A stretch of DNA of 33,561 nucleotides from JBMOLL01 sp049325415 (GTDB lineage Bacteria; Bacteroidota; Bacteroidia; Bacteroidales; GCA-2748055): the NCBI GenBank assembly GCA_049325415.1, contig JBMOLL010000125.1, forward strand, positions 1 through 33,561, written 5' to 3'. The number at the start of each line of letters is the position of its first letter. Position 1 is the first letter of the stretch. Position numbers and translations under genes: made by a program. Shown piece after piece: positions 1-9,221 of the stretch. The notes below the pieces were generated by a model, which was given only the letters and a program-made list of their open reading frames with translations, made no database searches and had not been told where the DNA came from.

Positions 1-851
1 ATGCGTCCCGGCGTTTGCCCGACAGCCAGCCCTTCCGGTTTATTACTATTTGCCCGGAATGCGGAACCACACTGGTAAGGAGAGAAAGTGAAGCCGGGCA
101 TTATTGCCCGAACATTTACGGCTGTCCGCCGCAGATCAAGGGCCGCATCGAGCATTTCATCAGTCGCAAAGCGATGGATATCAACGCTGCAGAGGCAACA
201 ATCGACCAGTTATTCCGGCATGGCCTGATCAGGGATGTGTCGGGTTTATACCGCATAGATTTCATGCAGCTTGTAATGCTGGAGCGTTTTGCAGAGAAAT
301 CGGCCAACAACCTTCTGAAAAGTATTGAGGAATCGAAAAATGTTCCATTTACACGTGTGCTGTATGCCCTGGGAATAAGGTATGTCGGGGAGACCGTAGC
401 CAAAAAGCTTGCCCTTCATTTCCGGACTATCGACCGGATGATGTCGGCCACCGAAGAAGAGTTGCTTGAAGTGGAGGAAATCGGAGAGGTGATTGCACGT
501 TCCGTCAGCGCTTACTTTGCCGACGGGAATAACCGTGCACTTATTGAAGCTCTCCGGGCCTCGGGCGTACAGTTTTCCCTTCCCGATGAGACAGGTAACG
601 TAGCCACAGGGGTCCTGAGCGGAAAGAGCATCGTGATATCGGGCACTTTCGGGCAGGTGAGCCGGGAGGAGCTCAGCATACTGATAGAGAAAAACGGAGG
701 CAAGCATGTTTCCTCAATAAGTAAAAACACTGATTTTGTGGTTGCAGGTGAACAGATGGGGCCCAGCAAGAAGGAAAAAGCAAAGCAACTGGGTGTTCCG
801 CTTATAACTGAAGAAGAGTTTTTGAAGATGATCTCCCATGACAGGGATTAA
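1..851 (+). CDS. ligA: NAD-dependent DNA ligase LigA, C-terminal part (5' truncated by window edge)
   Basis: LigA seals nicks in duplex DNA using NAD+ during replication and repair. The reading frame is open from base 3, so the gene starts outside the window; the TTG at 15 is not a real start. About 280 of the usual ~670 residues are present. In order they are: the tail of the OB region, a four-cysteine zinc finger (CPECG near the start, then two more Cys in CPNIYGCPPQ), helix-hairpin-helix repeats (IRYVGETVAKKLA, EIGEVIARSV), and a C-terminal BRCT domain (from about GKSIVISGTFG to EEEFLKMI). The catalytic adenylation lysine lies outside the window. It is followed after 24 bases by a DUF6913-like gene and then dapA on the same strand, probably one operon. 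Identification is secure; only the 5' part is missing. Confidence 0.96.
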   Translation, partial: ASRRLPDSQPFRFITICPECGTTLVRRESEAGHYCPNIYGCPPQIKGRIEHFISRKAMDINAAEATIDQLFRHGLIRDVSGLYRIDFMQLVMLERFAEKSANNLLKSIEESKNVPFTRVLYALGIRYVGETVAKKLALHFRTIDRMMSATEEELLEVEEIGEVIARSVSAYFADGNNRALIEALRASGVQFSLPDETGNVATGVLSGKSIVISGTFGQVSREELSILIEKNGGKHVSSISKNTDFVVAGEQMGPSKKEKAKQLGVPLITEEEFLKMISHDRD

Positions 852-875
852 TCAAAAAGAATTAATTTTGTTCCG

Positions 876-1418
876 ATGAGCATACGAAGCAACATTGGTA
901 AAAGGATCCTTCGAAAGAAGTCAAAAGAACTGAACCGGAAGACTGTAGTGCAGAACTTCCAGACGGCCCGTTCGGCAGTAATCGTATTCGATACAGCCAT
1001 TCCCGGATCGCTTCAGGAAGTAAAATCCTTCCGTAAAAAGCTGGCTGAAGGAGGGATCAGTTGTGATGTTTTCGGCTTTGTTAATCAGAAAGAAGTACCC
1101 AGTGAAATGCTTTACTGGGATAATTTTGCTTATATAACCCGTAAGGACCTTAACTGGTATTACAGGCCCACCGGTGACGTAGCTGAAAAGTTTTATAGTC
1201 TAAAGCCGGACATCCTGTTTGATCTCACCTTTGACCACTCACTTCCGCTCAGTTTCCTGATTTATCTTTCTCCGGCCAAGTTTAAAGTCGGATGTTTTAC
1301 GGAGGAGGAAAACGATTATGATCTGATGATCAACCAGGGAAAGCAATGTCAGATCCCCTTTCTGATCGAGCAGATCCAGCACTACATCCATATTATTCAT
1401 CCATCAACGCAAAGCTGA
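876..1418 (+). CDS. DUF6913-like conserved protein, Bacteroidota-specific, function unknown
   Basis: A 180-residue soluble protein with no signal peptide or membrane helix. The N-terminus is strongly basic (RSNIGKRILRKKSKELNRK), followed by an alternating strand/helix pattern (AVIVFDTAI, ISCDVFGFV, ILFDLTF, KFKVGCF) suggestive of a small alpha/beta fold. I recall this family (DUF6913) as a Bacteroidota protein often found beside dapA, but I cannot confirm the family by search. It sits 24 bases after ligA and 3 bases before dapA, so co-expression with both is likely. No catalytic motif is visible. The basic tail could contact nucleic acid or ribosomes, which is only a guess. ATG at 876 is the first start after the ligA stop and has no SD sequence. 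Confidence 0.8.
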   Translation: MSIRSNIGKRILRKKSKELNRKTVVQNFQTARSAVIVFDTAIPGSLQEVKSFRKKLAEGGISCDVFGFVNQKEVPSEMLYWDNFAYITRKDLNWYYRPTGDVAEKFYSLKPDILFDLTFDHSLPLSFLIYLSPAKFKVGCFTEEENDYDLMINQGKQCQIPFLIEQIQHYIHIIHPSTQS

Positions 1419-1421
1419 CAA

Positions 1422-2312
1422 ATGGCATTCAATACAGATAAATTCAGGGGGACAGGAGTGGCAATGATCACACCGTTCTCCGCAGACGGCGAAATTGATT
1501 TCCGGAGACTGGAAGAACATACCGATCGTCTGATCGGCAATGGGATTGATTACCTGGTTATCCTTGGTACGACAGCCGAAACCCCTACCCTTTCCAAAGA
1601 AGAGCGCAGGGAGGTAGTCCGTTGCATCACCGACAGTGCTGCCGGCCGGGTTCCGCTGGTTATCGGGATCGGAGGGAACAATACAAAGGCTGTGATTGAA
1701 GAGATCCGGGAAACCGACTTGGACAGGGCAATGGCCCTGCTCAGTGTTGCCCCCTATTATAATAAACCCAACCAGGATGGCCTGTATCAGCATTTTTCAG
1801 CCATTGCCTCTGTAGCCGAGCTGCCTCTGATAATATACAATATCCCCGGACGAACCGGTGTAAACGTAAATACAGACACCTTGCTGCGCCTGGCTGCAGA
1901 TTTCCCGGAGCAGATCATTGGCGTAAAAGAAGCTTCGGGCGATCTGATGCAGATCATGGAGATTATTCGTCAGAGACCCGAGGGTTTCAGAGTCATTTCG
2001 GGGGATGATGGTGTTGCTTTTCCGGTAGTGGCCTGTGGCGGTGACGGTGTAATCTCCGTAGCCGGGAATGCCCTTCCCGGGGTGGTGAGTGAAATGATCC
2101 GTGCTGCCCTGAACGGTCAGATGGAAAAGGCCCGCTCCATTCATTACAAGGTTCTTCCCCTGATCCCCTTACTTTTTAAAGAGGGCAATCCAGCCGGGGT
2201 GAAAGCGCTTATGGAGATTTTTGGCATGATCGACAATAATCTCAGGCTGCCACTGATCCCGGCAAGCAAAAAGCTTTATGACGATATTGCTGCCATGAGC
2301 AGCCTTTTTTAA
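1422..2312 (+). CDS. dapA: 4-hydroxy-tetrahydrodipicolinate synthase DapA
   Basis: DapA condenses pyruvate with aspartate semialdehyde, the first committed step of the diaminopimelate/lysine branch, and so feeds peptidoglycan and lysine synthesis in the cytoplasm. At 296 residues it is the normal family length, a single TIM barrel. The Schiff-base lysine is K169 in GVKEASGD, the catalytic tyrosine is Y139 in YNIPGRTG, and the pyruvate-binding threonines are T50-T51. The motif there reads LGTTAETPTL, with Ala where many family members have Gly (GTTGE). It starts 3 bases after the preceding stop, so it is translated from the ligA-DUF6913 transcript or by coupling. Its stop lies only 5 bases from the convergent secA stop, with no hairpin between them. 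Confidence 0.96.
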   Translation: MAFNTDKFRGTGVAMITPFSADGEIDFRRLEEHTDRLIGNGIDYLVILGTTAETPTLSKEERREVVRCITDSAAGRVPLVIGIGGNNTKAVIEEIRETDLDRAMALLSVAPYYNKPNQDGLYQHFSAIASVAELPLIIYNIPGRTGVNVNTDTLLRLAADFPEQIIGVKEASGDLMQIMEIIRQRPEGFRVISGDDGVAFPVVACGGDGVISVAGNALPGVVSEMIRAALNGQMEKARSIHYKVLPLIPLLFKEGNPAGVKALMEIFGMIDNNLRLPLIPASKKLYDDIAAMSSLF

Positions 2313-2317
2313 GCTTT

Positions 2318-5300
2318 TTATTCGGCCAAACCGGCTCCGTGACAGTTTTTAAATTTCTTGCCGCTTCCGCAGGGACAGGGATCGTTTCTCCCTACTTTCT
2401 TATCCACGCGCACAGGCTGGGCTTTTTGCTTGCCACCTGAGGGATCATTGTAGCCCGGCACTTCACTCTTATTGGCAGCGAAACGGCTCATATCCATCTT
2501 TTTGGGAGCTTCAGCTTTTTTTACACTTTCGGGATCCCGCAAAGGAATATGGGCTTTCATCAGGGAAGATACCACATCGCGGTTGATCTTATCGATCATC
2601 GTCCGGAACAATTCATAGGCCTCAAACTTGTATATCAGAAGAGGATCCTTCTGTTCATAGGCTGCATTGCGCACCGACTGCCGGAGGTCGTCCAGTTCCC
2701 GGAGATGTTCCTGCCAGGCCTGGTCGATGGTTGCCAGGATGATGCTTTTCTCATAGGACCGTATCAGTTCCTTCCCGTTTGTTTTGTAACATTTTTCAAG
2801 GTTCGACACAACCTGGAAGATCCTGGCTCCGTCGGAGACCGGCACCACAATATTTTCATAGATCTGTGACTGCCGCTCATATACCCCTTTGATCACCGGC
2901 ATGGCCTGACCGGAGATCGTTTCCTGTTTACGCTTGTAGTTCTGAAGAAGGAGTTCGTAGATCTTATCTGTCAGTTCCTTCTCGTCGATATGTTTAAAAT
3001 CTTCATAGGAAACGGGCGACTCCATCGACAGGGTCCGGATCAGATCCAGTTTAAAGCTATCGAAGTCGTCAGAGCCATGATTCTGGGCCACAACATTCTC
3101 CGTTACATCGTACATCATATTGGCCAGGTCCAGTCCGAGCCGTTCTCCGAACAGGGCGTGTTTCCTTCTTGTATAGATCACCTCACGCTGGGCATTCATC
3201 ACGTCATCGTATTCCAGAAGATTCTTACGAATGCCGAAGTTATTCTCCTCGACTTTCTTCTGAGCACGTTCAATGGACTTGGTGATCATGGGATGCTGAA
3301 TCTCCTCCCCTTCTTTAAGTCCCAAACGGTCCATAAGGCCTGCAATCCTGTCGGTACCAAAGAGCCGCATCAGGTCGTCTTCCAGTGAGACATAGAACTG
3401 TGACGATCCCGGGTCGCCCTGGCGGCCTGAACGTCCGCGAAGCTGACGGTCGACACGCCTCGACTCGTGCCTTTCTGTGCCGATGATGGCCAGACCTCCC
3501 GCCTCTCTGACCTCCGGGGTAAGTTTTATGTCGGTTCCCCTACCCGCCATGTTGGTGGCAATGGTGACGGCACCGCGTTTCCCGGCCAGGGCCACGATTT
3601 CCGCTTCCCTCTGGTGTAGCTTGGCATTCAACACGTTGTGATCGATCCTCTTCATTTTCAGCATCCTTGAAAGGAGCTCAGAAACTTCAACAGAGGTGGT
3701 CCCCACGAGTACAGGCCTTCCCTTCTCGTTAAGATTCTCAATCTCGTCGATTACGGCGTTATATTTTTCCCGTTTTGTTTTGTAAACCAGATCGTCCATA
3801 TCCTTGCGGATAACGGGTTTATTGGTAGGGATCACCATGACGTCCAGTTTATAGATATCCCAGAATTCACCGGCTTCCGTTTCTGCCGTACCGGTCATAC
3901 CTGCCAGTTTGTGATACATCCTGAAATAGTTCTGGAGTGTGATGGTTGCCCAGGTCTGGGTTGCCGCCTCCACTTTTACATTTTCCTTGGCTTCAATGGC
4001 CTGGTGCAGCCCGTCGGAATAGCGCCGGCCTTCCATGATACGACCGGTCTGTTCGTCGACGATTTTCACCTTATTATCAATCACCACATATTCGATGTCC
4101 TTTTCAAACATAGCATAGGCTTTCAATAGCTGGTTTACGGTATGGATCCTTTCCGATTTCACGGCATAGTCCTGAAGCAGCTGATCCTTCCTGGCGAGCT
4201 TATCCCTATCCGACTCGTTTGATTTTTCAATTTCGGCGATCTCACTTCCGATATCGGGCATGATGAAGAAATCGGGGTCGTCAGACTGACCCGTAATAAG
4301 GTCGATCCCCTTTTCCGTCATTTCCACCGCGTTGAGTTTCTCTTCAATGATAAAGAAAAGATCGTCGGTCACAATATGCATATTCTTGGAGTTTTCCTGC
4401 ATATAGAAATTCTCCGTCTTATGCATAAGCACTTTATTCCCTTCTTCACTCAGCAGTTTAATCAGCGCCTTGTTCTTGGGAAGGCCCTTATGTGCCTGCA
4501 GAAGTTTGAATCCGGCTTTTTCCGTATCACCGTCCTTCAGCAGGTTCCTGGCTTCGGCGAGGACGTTATTGACGAGCTGACGCTGAGCGTTAACCAGCCG
4601 CTCCACCTTCGGCTTGTATTCCATGAACTCCTGGTTCTCACCTTTGGGTACCGGACCGGAAATGATAAGAGGGGTACGTGCATCATCGACCAGCACCGAG
4701 TCGACCTCGTCCACGATGGCATAATTATGTTTCCTCTGGACCAGTTCGCCGGGCGTATGGGACATGTTATCCCTCAGATAGTCGAAACCAAATTCGTTAT
4801 TGGTCCCGAAGGTAATGTCGCAGTTATAGGCTTTCCTTCTGGCAGATGAGTTTGGCTGATGTTTGTCAATACAGTCTACGCTGAGTCCATGGAACTCGTA
4901 CATAGGTCCCATCCACTCCGAGTCACGTTTGGCCAGGTAATCGTTTACCGTCACAAGGTGAACTCCTTTTCCGGTGAGTGCATTCAGGAAAACCGGCAGG
5001 GTTGCCACAAGAGTTTTTCCTTCGCCGGTTGCCATTTCAGCGATCCGGCCTTTATGGAGGGCCACACCACCGATGAGCTGCACATCATAATGGACCATCT
5101 CCCAGGTCACTTCATTTCCCCCGGCAATCCACCGGTTCTTCCAGACGGCCTTATCTCCCCTTATTTCAATATGGTCCTTTGAGGCGGCCAGGTCACGGTC
5201 GAAATCCGTGGCGGTTACAACGATTTCTTCATTTTCCTTAAAGCGCCGGGCAGTATCCTTCATAATAGCAAAGGCTTCCGGGAGGGATTCGTCGAGGATT

Positions 5301-5611
5301 TCCTCATATTTCCTGTCGATTTCCTTTTCCAGTTTATCAATTTCCCTGTAAAGGTCCTCCATTTCAGAGATATCGGTATCCGGATTTTCGGCTTTATCCT
5401 TCAGTTCCTGAAGTTCCGCCTGTTCGGCTGACACATATGATCTGATCCTGGCTTTCAGTTCGGTTGACTGTTTTCTGAGGTCGTCGTTCGATTTATCCAG
5501 CAGTGTATTGTAAACGGCAAGGATTTTTGCCACATAAGGCTGAACCTCACGCATATCCCTGTCGGCTTTACTACCAAGAAACATCGATAATATCTTGTTT
5601 AACGCATCCAT
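2318..5611 (-). CDS. secA: Preprotein translocase ATPase SecA
   Basis: SecA is the motor ATPase that pushes unfolded preproteins through the SecYEG channel. At 1097 residues it is about 200 longer than the E. coli protein, as is usual in Bacteroidota. The extra length lies in an N-terminal coiled coil (about 55-110) and in an insertion around 325-470 inside the first nucleotide-binding/preprotein-binding region. Walker A is ATGEGKT at 194-200 and the DEAD-type motif is DEVD at 301-304. The second helicase half contains TNMAGRGTDIKL and the arginine-rich RQLRGRSGRQGD. The C-terminus is the zinc-binding SEC-C motif, with C1079, C1081, C1090 and H1091 as ligands, which in other bacteria contacts SecB and ribosomes. 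It is monocistronic here, with a promoter-like TAAATTTG box 40 bases upstream. Confidence 0.98.
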   Translation of the reverse strand: MDALNKILSMFLGSKADRDMREVQPYVAKILAVYNTLLDKSNDDLRKQSTELKARIRSYVSAEQAELQELKDKAENPDTDISEMEDLYREIDKLEKEIDRKYEEILDESLPEAFAIMKDTARRFKENEEIVVTATDFDRDLAASKDHIEIRGDKAVWKNRWIAGGNEVTWEMVHYDVQLIGGVALHKGRIAEMATGEGKTLVATLPVFLNALTGKGVHLVTVNDYLAKRDSEWMGPMYEFHGLSVDCIDKHQPNSSARRKAYNCDITFGTNNEFGFDYLRDNMSHTPGELVQRKHNYAIVDEVDSVLVDDARTPLIISGPVPKGENQEFMEYKPKVERLVNAQRQLVNNVLAEARNLLKDGDTEKAGFKLLQAHKGLPKNKALIKLLSEEGNKVLMHKTENFYMQENSKNMHIVTDDLFFIIEEKLNAVEMTEKGIDLITGQSDDPDFFIMPDIGSEIAEIEKSNESDRDKLARKDQLLQDYAVKSERIHTVNQLLKAYAMFEKDIEYVVIDNKVKIVDEQTGRIMEGRRYSDGLHQAIEAKENVKVEAATQTWATITLQNYFRMYHKLAGMTGTAETEAGEFWDIYKLDVMVIPTNKPVIRKDMDDLVYKTKREKYNAVIDEIENLNEKGRPVLVGTTSVEVSELLSRMLKMKRIDHNVLNAKLHQREAEIVALAGKRGAVTIATNMAGRGTDIKLTPEVREAGGLAIIGTERHESRRVDRQLRGRSGRQGDPGSSQFYVSLEDDLMRLFGTDRIAGLMDRLGLKEGEEIQHPMITKSIERAQKKVEENNFGIRKNLLEYDDVMNAQREVIYTRRKHALFGERLGLDLANMMYDVTENVVAQNHGSDDFDSFKLDLIRTLSMESPVSYEDFKHIDEKELTDKIYELLLQNYKRKQETISGQAMPVIKGVYERQSQIYENIVVPVSDGARIFQVVSNLEKCYKTNGKELIRSYEKSIILATIDQAWQEHLRELDDLRQSVRNAAYEQKDPLLIYKFEAYELFRTMIDKINRDVVSSLMKAHIPLRDPESVKKAEAPKKMDMSRFAANKSEVPGYNDPSGGKQKAQPVRVDKKVGRNDPCPCGSGKKFKNCHGAGLAE

Positions 5612-5651
5612 TGTATACTGATTGAAATATTTGGATTCTTTTTTGCAGCCA

Positions 5652-5659
5652 CAAATTTA
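5652..5659 (-). promoter_or_regulatory. Putative -7 box of secA promoter (TAAATTTG)
   Basis: On the minus strand this is a perfect match to the Bacteroidota -7 consensus TAnnTTTG, 40 bases upstream of the secA ATG, giving a predicted short leader of about 35 nt. No clear TTTG -33 element is seen 19-21 bases further upstream, so strength is uncertain. Confidence 0.45.
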
Positions 5660-5774
5660 GTTTTTTTTTACTGTATAACCTTCTGTACTGTGAACTAAAT
5701 CAGCGAAGACTACGGGGATGCAGAATCTTTGCTGACCCTGAACTATGATGTGCACAAGGACAGGCATATTCTGC

Positions 5775-5782
5775 TATCTTTG
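5775..5782 (+). promoter_or_regulatory. Putative -7 box of the C1A peptidase gene (TATCTTTG)
   Basis: Perfect TAnnTTTG match 44 bases before the chosen ATG at 5827. With the secA box at 5652-5659 it makes the 215-base gap a divergent promoter region. No convincing -33 TTTG is seen at the ideal spacing. Confidence 0.45.
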
Positions 5783-5826
5783 TTCCTGCACCCGGATTAA
5801 TTCTGGTCTTATCAAAATGTTTGTTT

Positions 5827-8469
5827 ATGAACAGGCGAATCTTCATGTTTTTGCTCGCAGTTTCAATACTGCCTGTCCGGGCCCAGGCACAGGAACAGCT
5901 TCGGTCTGCCCCTGTCAATCCGGCCTTTAATAAATACTTTTCAGGTAAAAGCTCCGCTACGAAAAGCAGCGGGCAGTCCAATCCGGCATCGGGATACATT
6001 CCCGCACCCTTTCAGGTGCATTTCAACGGGAAGGACAGGGCCAAAAGTGAGCTCAAAGCCGCTTGCGAGCTTCCACTGCAGTATGATCTTCGTGAGGAAG
6101 GACTTGTAACACCGGTAAAGAACCAGGGCAGCACAGGCTCCTGCTGGACTTTTGCAACCATTGGCTCCATTGAATCGCGCTGGTTGAAACTCGAAAACCA
6201 GGTCTATGACCTTTCGGAGCAGAACCTGGGCATGTGTCACGATTATGAATGGGGCATTGATGAAGGAGGCAACGACCAGATAGCAGCGGCTTACCTTACC
6301 CGGCTCGACGGGCCCGTAGATGAAGCCGACGATCCCTACCAGGGACTGGTTCAGGTGAACTGCGTGACCGGTCTCACCCCTGTTGCCTATTCCCCCGAAG
6401 TGAGATGGCTACCCGCACGCAGGGAACTTTTAAAGGAGTACCTGATGAAATACGGTGCCATATCGGTCAGCATGTACACCGGCGGAAGCCAGATGAGTTC
6501 ATATTATAACCCCTCGGATTATACCTTTTATTATACGGGTGATCCGGGTAATGTGGATCACGCCGTATTAGTCGTGGGATGGGACGACCAGAAAGTGGTA
6601 ACTGGAGGAAGTGCCAGCGAAAATTCCATTGGTGCCTGGATCGTTAAGAACAGCTGGGGCAGTTCGTGGGGTGAAAATGGCTATTTTTATGTTTCCTACA
6701 ACGACCATTCGTTTTTGAATACAGCCGCTATTTATCCCGAAAAAGCTGAAACCGCATCGATTGAACAACTTATTATGCACGACCGTCTTGGAATGGTGAG
6801 TGCCGTTGGAGGAAACGAGCCTGACATGTACGGGCTCATGCACATCCCTTTTAATTCCCCGGCATTTATCACGGGCATAGGCACTTTCATTCCATCTGAA
6901 GCAGCCACGACAGAAGTTACGGTATACGGTGAATTTCAGGGTGACACCCTGCTTAAGCAGGTGCTGGCATCCGGTAGTTTTCAGACGCGGTTCCCGGGCT
7001 ACTACCGTTTTGATCTGCCACTTGTTACAGGTTCCGATATCTGGGTGAGGGTGAAATATCATACTCCGAATTACAATTATCCCCTGCCTGTCGAACACGA
7101 GATTTCAGGCTATGCCTATCCCGAGATCCAGCCGGCTGGGACCTTCTGGTATTCGGAAGACGGAAAAGACTGGAAATCCACCGGATCGGGGGAAGCCGAT
7201 TTTAAATTTGATCTGTGCATCAGGGCCTATGTAAATTCTGAAACCAGCCTGGTTCCGTGGTTCACCGCCAGCCGAAAAACCCTGTGCACCGGAAGCAGCA
7301 CATTATTCACCGACTGCTCAAGCGGCAGCCCGGAGAGTGTTGAATGGAACTTTGGAGAAGGTGCCGTTCCTGCCACGGCAAGCGGCACAGGCCCCCACAT
7401 GGTAAGTTATACCACGCCGGGATGGAAAAGCATTACCCAGACCATAACTTCGGGAACCGAAATACGAACGATTACCAGGGAAGACTACGTGGAAGTGGTT
7501 TCTGCACTGGATATTTATACTTCCTGCGAGGAAGTAGAACTTGCCGACGGCGACTCTCTGATTATTGAGGCTTTTGGCGCCGAAAGTTACGAGTGGACAC
7601 CTTCTGCCACCCTGAGTGCTGCCACCGGGCAGACCGTAACCGCAAAACCATCCGGTGATATCGTGTATACCGTTACCGGTACCATGGGGACCTGCACAGG
7701 CAGCTCAAATGCCAGTATTACCATTGTTTATCCACCGGAGAACGATGATATCTGCGATGCCGTTGAAATCGAACCGGGTTTCTCCGGCACCTTCACCAAT
7801 GTTTATGCCACCGTGGAACGGGGAGAGCCTGCTCCTCCCGAAGGCGAGTGCGACAAAACCATGCAATGGTGTGTGGAAGGCGGCTTGCAGAACAGTGTGT
7901 GGTTTACTTTTATCGCCCCTGAATCAGGAAGGGTTTCCATCATCACTGAAGGTATGGACACTCAGCTGGCCCTGTATGAAGCTGAAAGCTGTGATTCGGT
8001 CACGATTGATCACCTGGTAGCTGCCTTCGACGATTATTTCGGTGAAAATAAAAGCTATGCCGCCGCACTTGATTATGTTGCAGTAACTGCGGGAAACAGG
8101 TATTATGTACAATGCGACGGAAGTGCGGGAGGAGAAGAAGGCGAATTCCTGCTGTACATGACAGAGTTCCATGTAGGGATAGAAAGTAAACCAGTACAGG
8201 CCGTTGAACCCACATTGAACCTGTATCCGAATCCCTCTTCCGGACTCTTTACCGTTGAATTGCTCAATGCTGAATCGAAAGCCTATACGATAAGTGTCAG
8301 CGATCTGTCGGGAAGGGAGATCTGGTCGTCCGGTCCTCTGAGCGGCGGAAATGAATTGCACTATACCATTAGCGGCATGCCGGCTGTCCCCGGAGTTTAT
8401 CTGTTAAAGGTGCAAACCGACAGGATATCCATGGTTAAATCCCTGATTCTGAAGGAAACAGGGTATTGA
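5827..8469 (+). CDS. Secreted papain-like (C1A) cysteine peptidase with lectin-like, PKD and T9SS sorting domains
   Basis: An 880-residue exported protease. I start it at ATG 5827 rather than TTG 5821 because the N-terminus is then a clean signal peptide (MNRRIF, hydrophobic core, cleavage after RAQA). The papain triad is visible: C106 in GSCWTF with oxyanion Q100, H245 in VDHAVLVVGW, and N275 in VKNSWG. No classical inhibitory propeptide is recognisable in the ~75 residues before the catalytic domain. After it come a region resembling the lectin-like domain often fused to such peptidases (about 295-470), a PKD-like domain (about 475-545), an Ig-like stretch, a domain resembling bacterial pre-peptidase beta-sandwiches (about 635-770), and a C-terminal T9SS type A sorting domain (NLYPNPSSG to the end). 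It is therefore expected to cross the outer membrane by T9SS and be anchored or released. Likely role: degradation of extracellular protein. Substrate unknown. Confidence 0.92.
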   Translation: MNRRIFMFLLAVSILPVRAQAQEQLRSAPVNPAFNKYFSGKSSATKSSGQSNPASGYIPAPFQVHFNGKDRAKSELKAACELPLQYDLREEGLVTPVKNQGSTGSCWTFATIGSIESRWLKLENQVYDLSEQNLGMCHDYEWGIDEGGNDQIAAAYLTRLDGPVDEADDPYQGLVQVNCVTGLTPVAYSPEVRWLPARRELLKEYLMKYGAISVSMYTGGSQMSSYYNPSDYTFYYTGDPGNVDHAVLVVGWDDQKVVTGGSASENSIGAWIVKNSWGSSWGENGYFYVSYNDHSFLNTAAIYPEKAETASIEQLIMHDRLGMVSAVGGNEPDMYGLMHIPFNSPAFITGIGTFIPSEAATTEVTVYGEFQGDTLLKQVLASGSFQTRFPGYYRFDLPLVTGSDIWVRVKYHTPNYNYPLPVEHEISGYAYPEIQPAGTFWYSEDGKDWKSTGSGEADFKFDLCIRAYVNSETSLVPWFTASRKTLCTGSSTLFTDCSSGSPESVEWNFGEGAVPATASGTGPHMVSYTTPGWKSITQTITSGTEIRTITREDYVEVVSALDIYTSCEEVELADGDSLIIEAFGAESYEWTPSATLSAATGQTVTAKPSGDIVYTVTGTMGTCTGSSNASITIVYPPENDDICDAVEIEPGFSGTFTNVYATVERGEPAPPEGECDKTMQWCVEGGLQNSVWFTFIAPESGRVSIITEGMDTQLALYEAESCDSVTIDHLVAAFDDYFGENKSYAAALDYVAVTAGNRYYVQCDGSAGGEEGEFLLYMTEFHVGIESKPVQAVEPTLNLYPNPSSGLFTVELLNAESKAYTISVSDLSGREIWSSGPLSGGNELHYTISGMPAVPGVYLLKVQTDRISMVKSLILKETGY

Positions 8470-8610
8470 TGATAAGCCGGTAAGGGAAACATGAAGCGTT
8501 GTTTAGGGCTGTTTCAAAAGGCGACAGGAATATTTTACCATACCGTATGCAGCGGTTAGCAGGATATAGTCTGAATCGCACGCGGAGGATTCTATAACCT
8601 GCCCGTTCCT

Positions 8611-8647
8611 AAAAAAAAAGCCTGCATCCTTTAAAGGGAATGCAGGC
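8611..8647 (-). terminator. Intrinsic terminator of the ferritin transcript
   Basis: Perfect 8-bp stem GCCTGCAT (8620-8627) with ATGCAGGC (8640-8647). Read on the minus strand it is followed directly by nine T (8611-8619). It sits 41 bases past the ferritin stop. The convergent peptidase transcript would meet the hairpin but has no T-run on its side. Confidence 0.85.
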
Positions 8648-8688
8648 AACAAATTACACCTTTTGCCTTTTGAAAAAGCTCTGTAAAA

Positions 8689-9192
8689 TTACCGGGCAGT
8701 ACCTCCTGTTGTTCTCAAAGACATTATGTCCCTGTCGAAGATATACATATTCTGTTCTCCTACAAGGCGGAGTTTATCCAGAATAGCCCTTACCGAAGCT
8801 TCTTCCTCGATCTGTTCATTAACAAACCACTGCAGAAAACTGTGGGTGGTAAAATCCTTTTCCTCAATGGCCGTGCCCACCAGGTCGTTGATAGACCTGG
8901 AGATATAATGCTCATGTTCAAGCACTTTTTCGAATAACTCAGGGATATTTCCGAAAGTGGAAGGCGGAGCGTCTATGGCTGATATACCGGCTTTCCCATC
9001 CCGTTCATTAATATACTTCAGAAATTTGAGCATATGCATCCGTTCTTCTTCAGCCTGGGCATAGAGCCAGGCAGCCACGCCACCAAATCCGCTGGTTTCG
9101 GCCCATGAAGCCATAGCCAGGTAGAGCTGGGATGAATAAGCCTCCCTGGTTACCTGCTCATTCAGGTTTTTTTCAACTGCTTTGCTTATCAT
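8689..9192 (-). CDS. ftnA: Non-haem ferritin (FtnA type)
   Basis: An iron-storage cage subunit of 167 residues that oxidises Fe(II) and stores Fe(III). The ferroxidase residues match E. coli FtnA in both identity and numbering: E17, E50, H53, E94, Q127 and E130. That makes it a catalytically competent bacterial ferritin rather than a Dps or bacterioferritin. I chose ATG 9192 (MISKAVEKNL) because it gives this numbering and follows an A-rich leader. An upstream in-frame ATG at 9222 overlaps the icd stop as TGATG and would add ten residues (MTLYKKNYIT) not expected in the family. The gene lies directly downstream of icd on the same strand and ends at a strong intrinsic terminator, so it may be co-transcribed with icd. 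No iron-regulator box was recognised. Confidence 0.95.
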   Translation of the reverse strand: MISKAVEKNLNEQVTREAYSSQLYLAMASWAETSGFGGVAAWLYAQAEEERMHMLKFLKYINERDGKAGISAIDAPPSTFGNIPELFEKVLEHEHYISRSINDLVGTAIEEKDFTTHSFLQWFVNEQIEEEASVRAILDKLRLVGEQNMYIFDRDIMSLRTTGGTAR

Positions 9193-9221
9193 AGTAATGT
9201 AGTTTTTTTTATACAGTGTCA

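Noticed and set aside
2312..2318. Five-base convergent gap between dapA and secA as a sign of a missing gene or assembly error
   Set aside because: Both proteins have complete, family-typical C-termini, including the SEC-C zinc motif, so the tight convergence is genuine and unremarkable.
5700..5999. Open frame of 99 codons on the minus strand across the secA-peptidase gap
   Set aside because: It overlaps the peptidase promoter box and signal peptide on the opposite strand, and has a low-quality Cys/Arg/Ser-rich translation and no recognisable start context.
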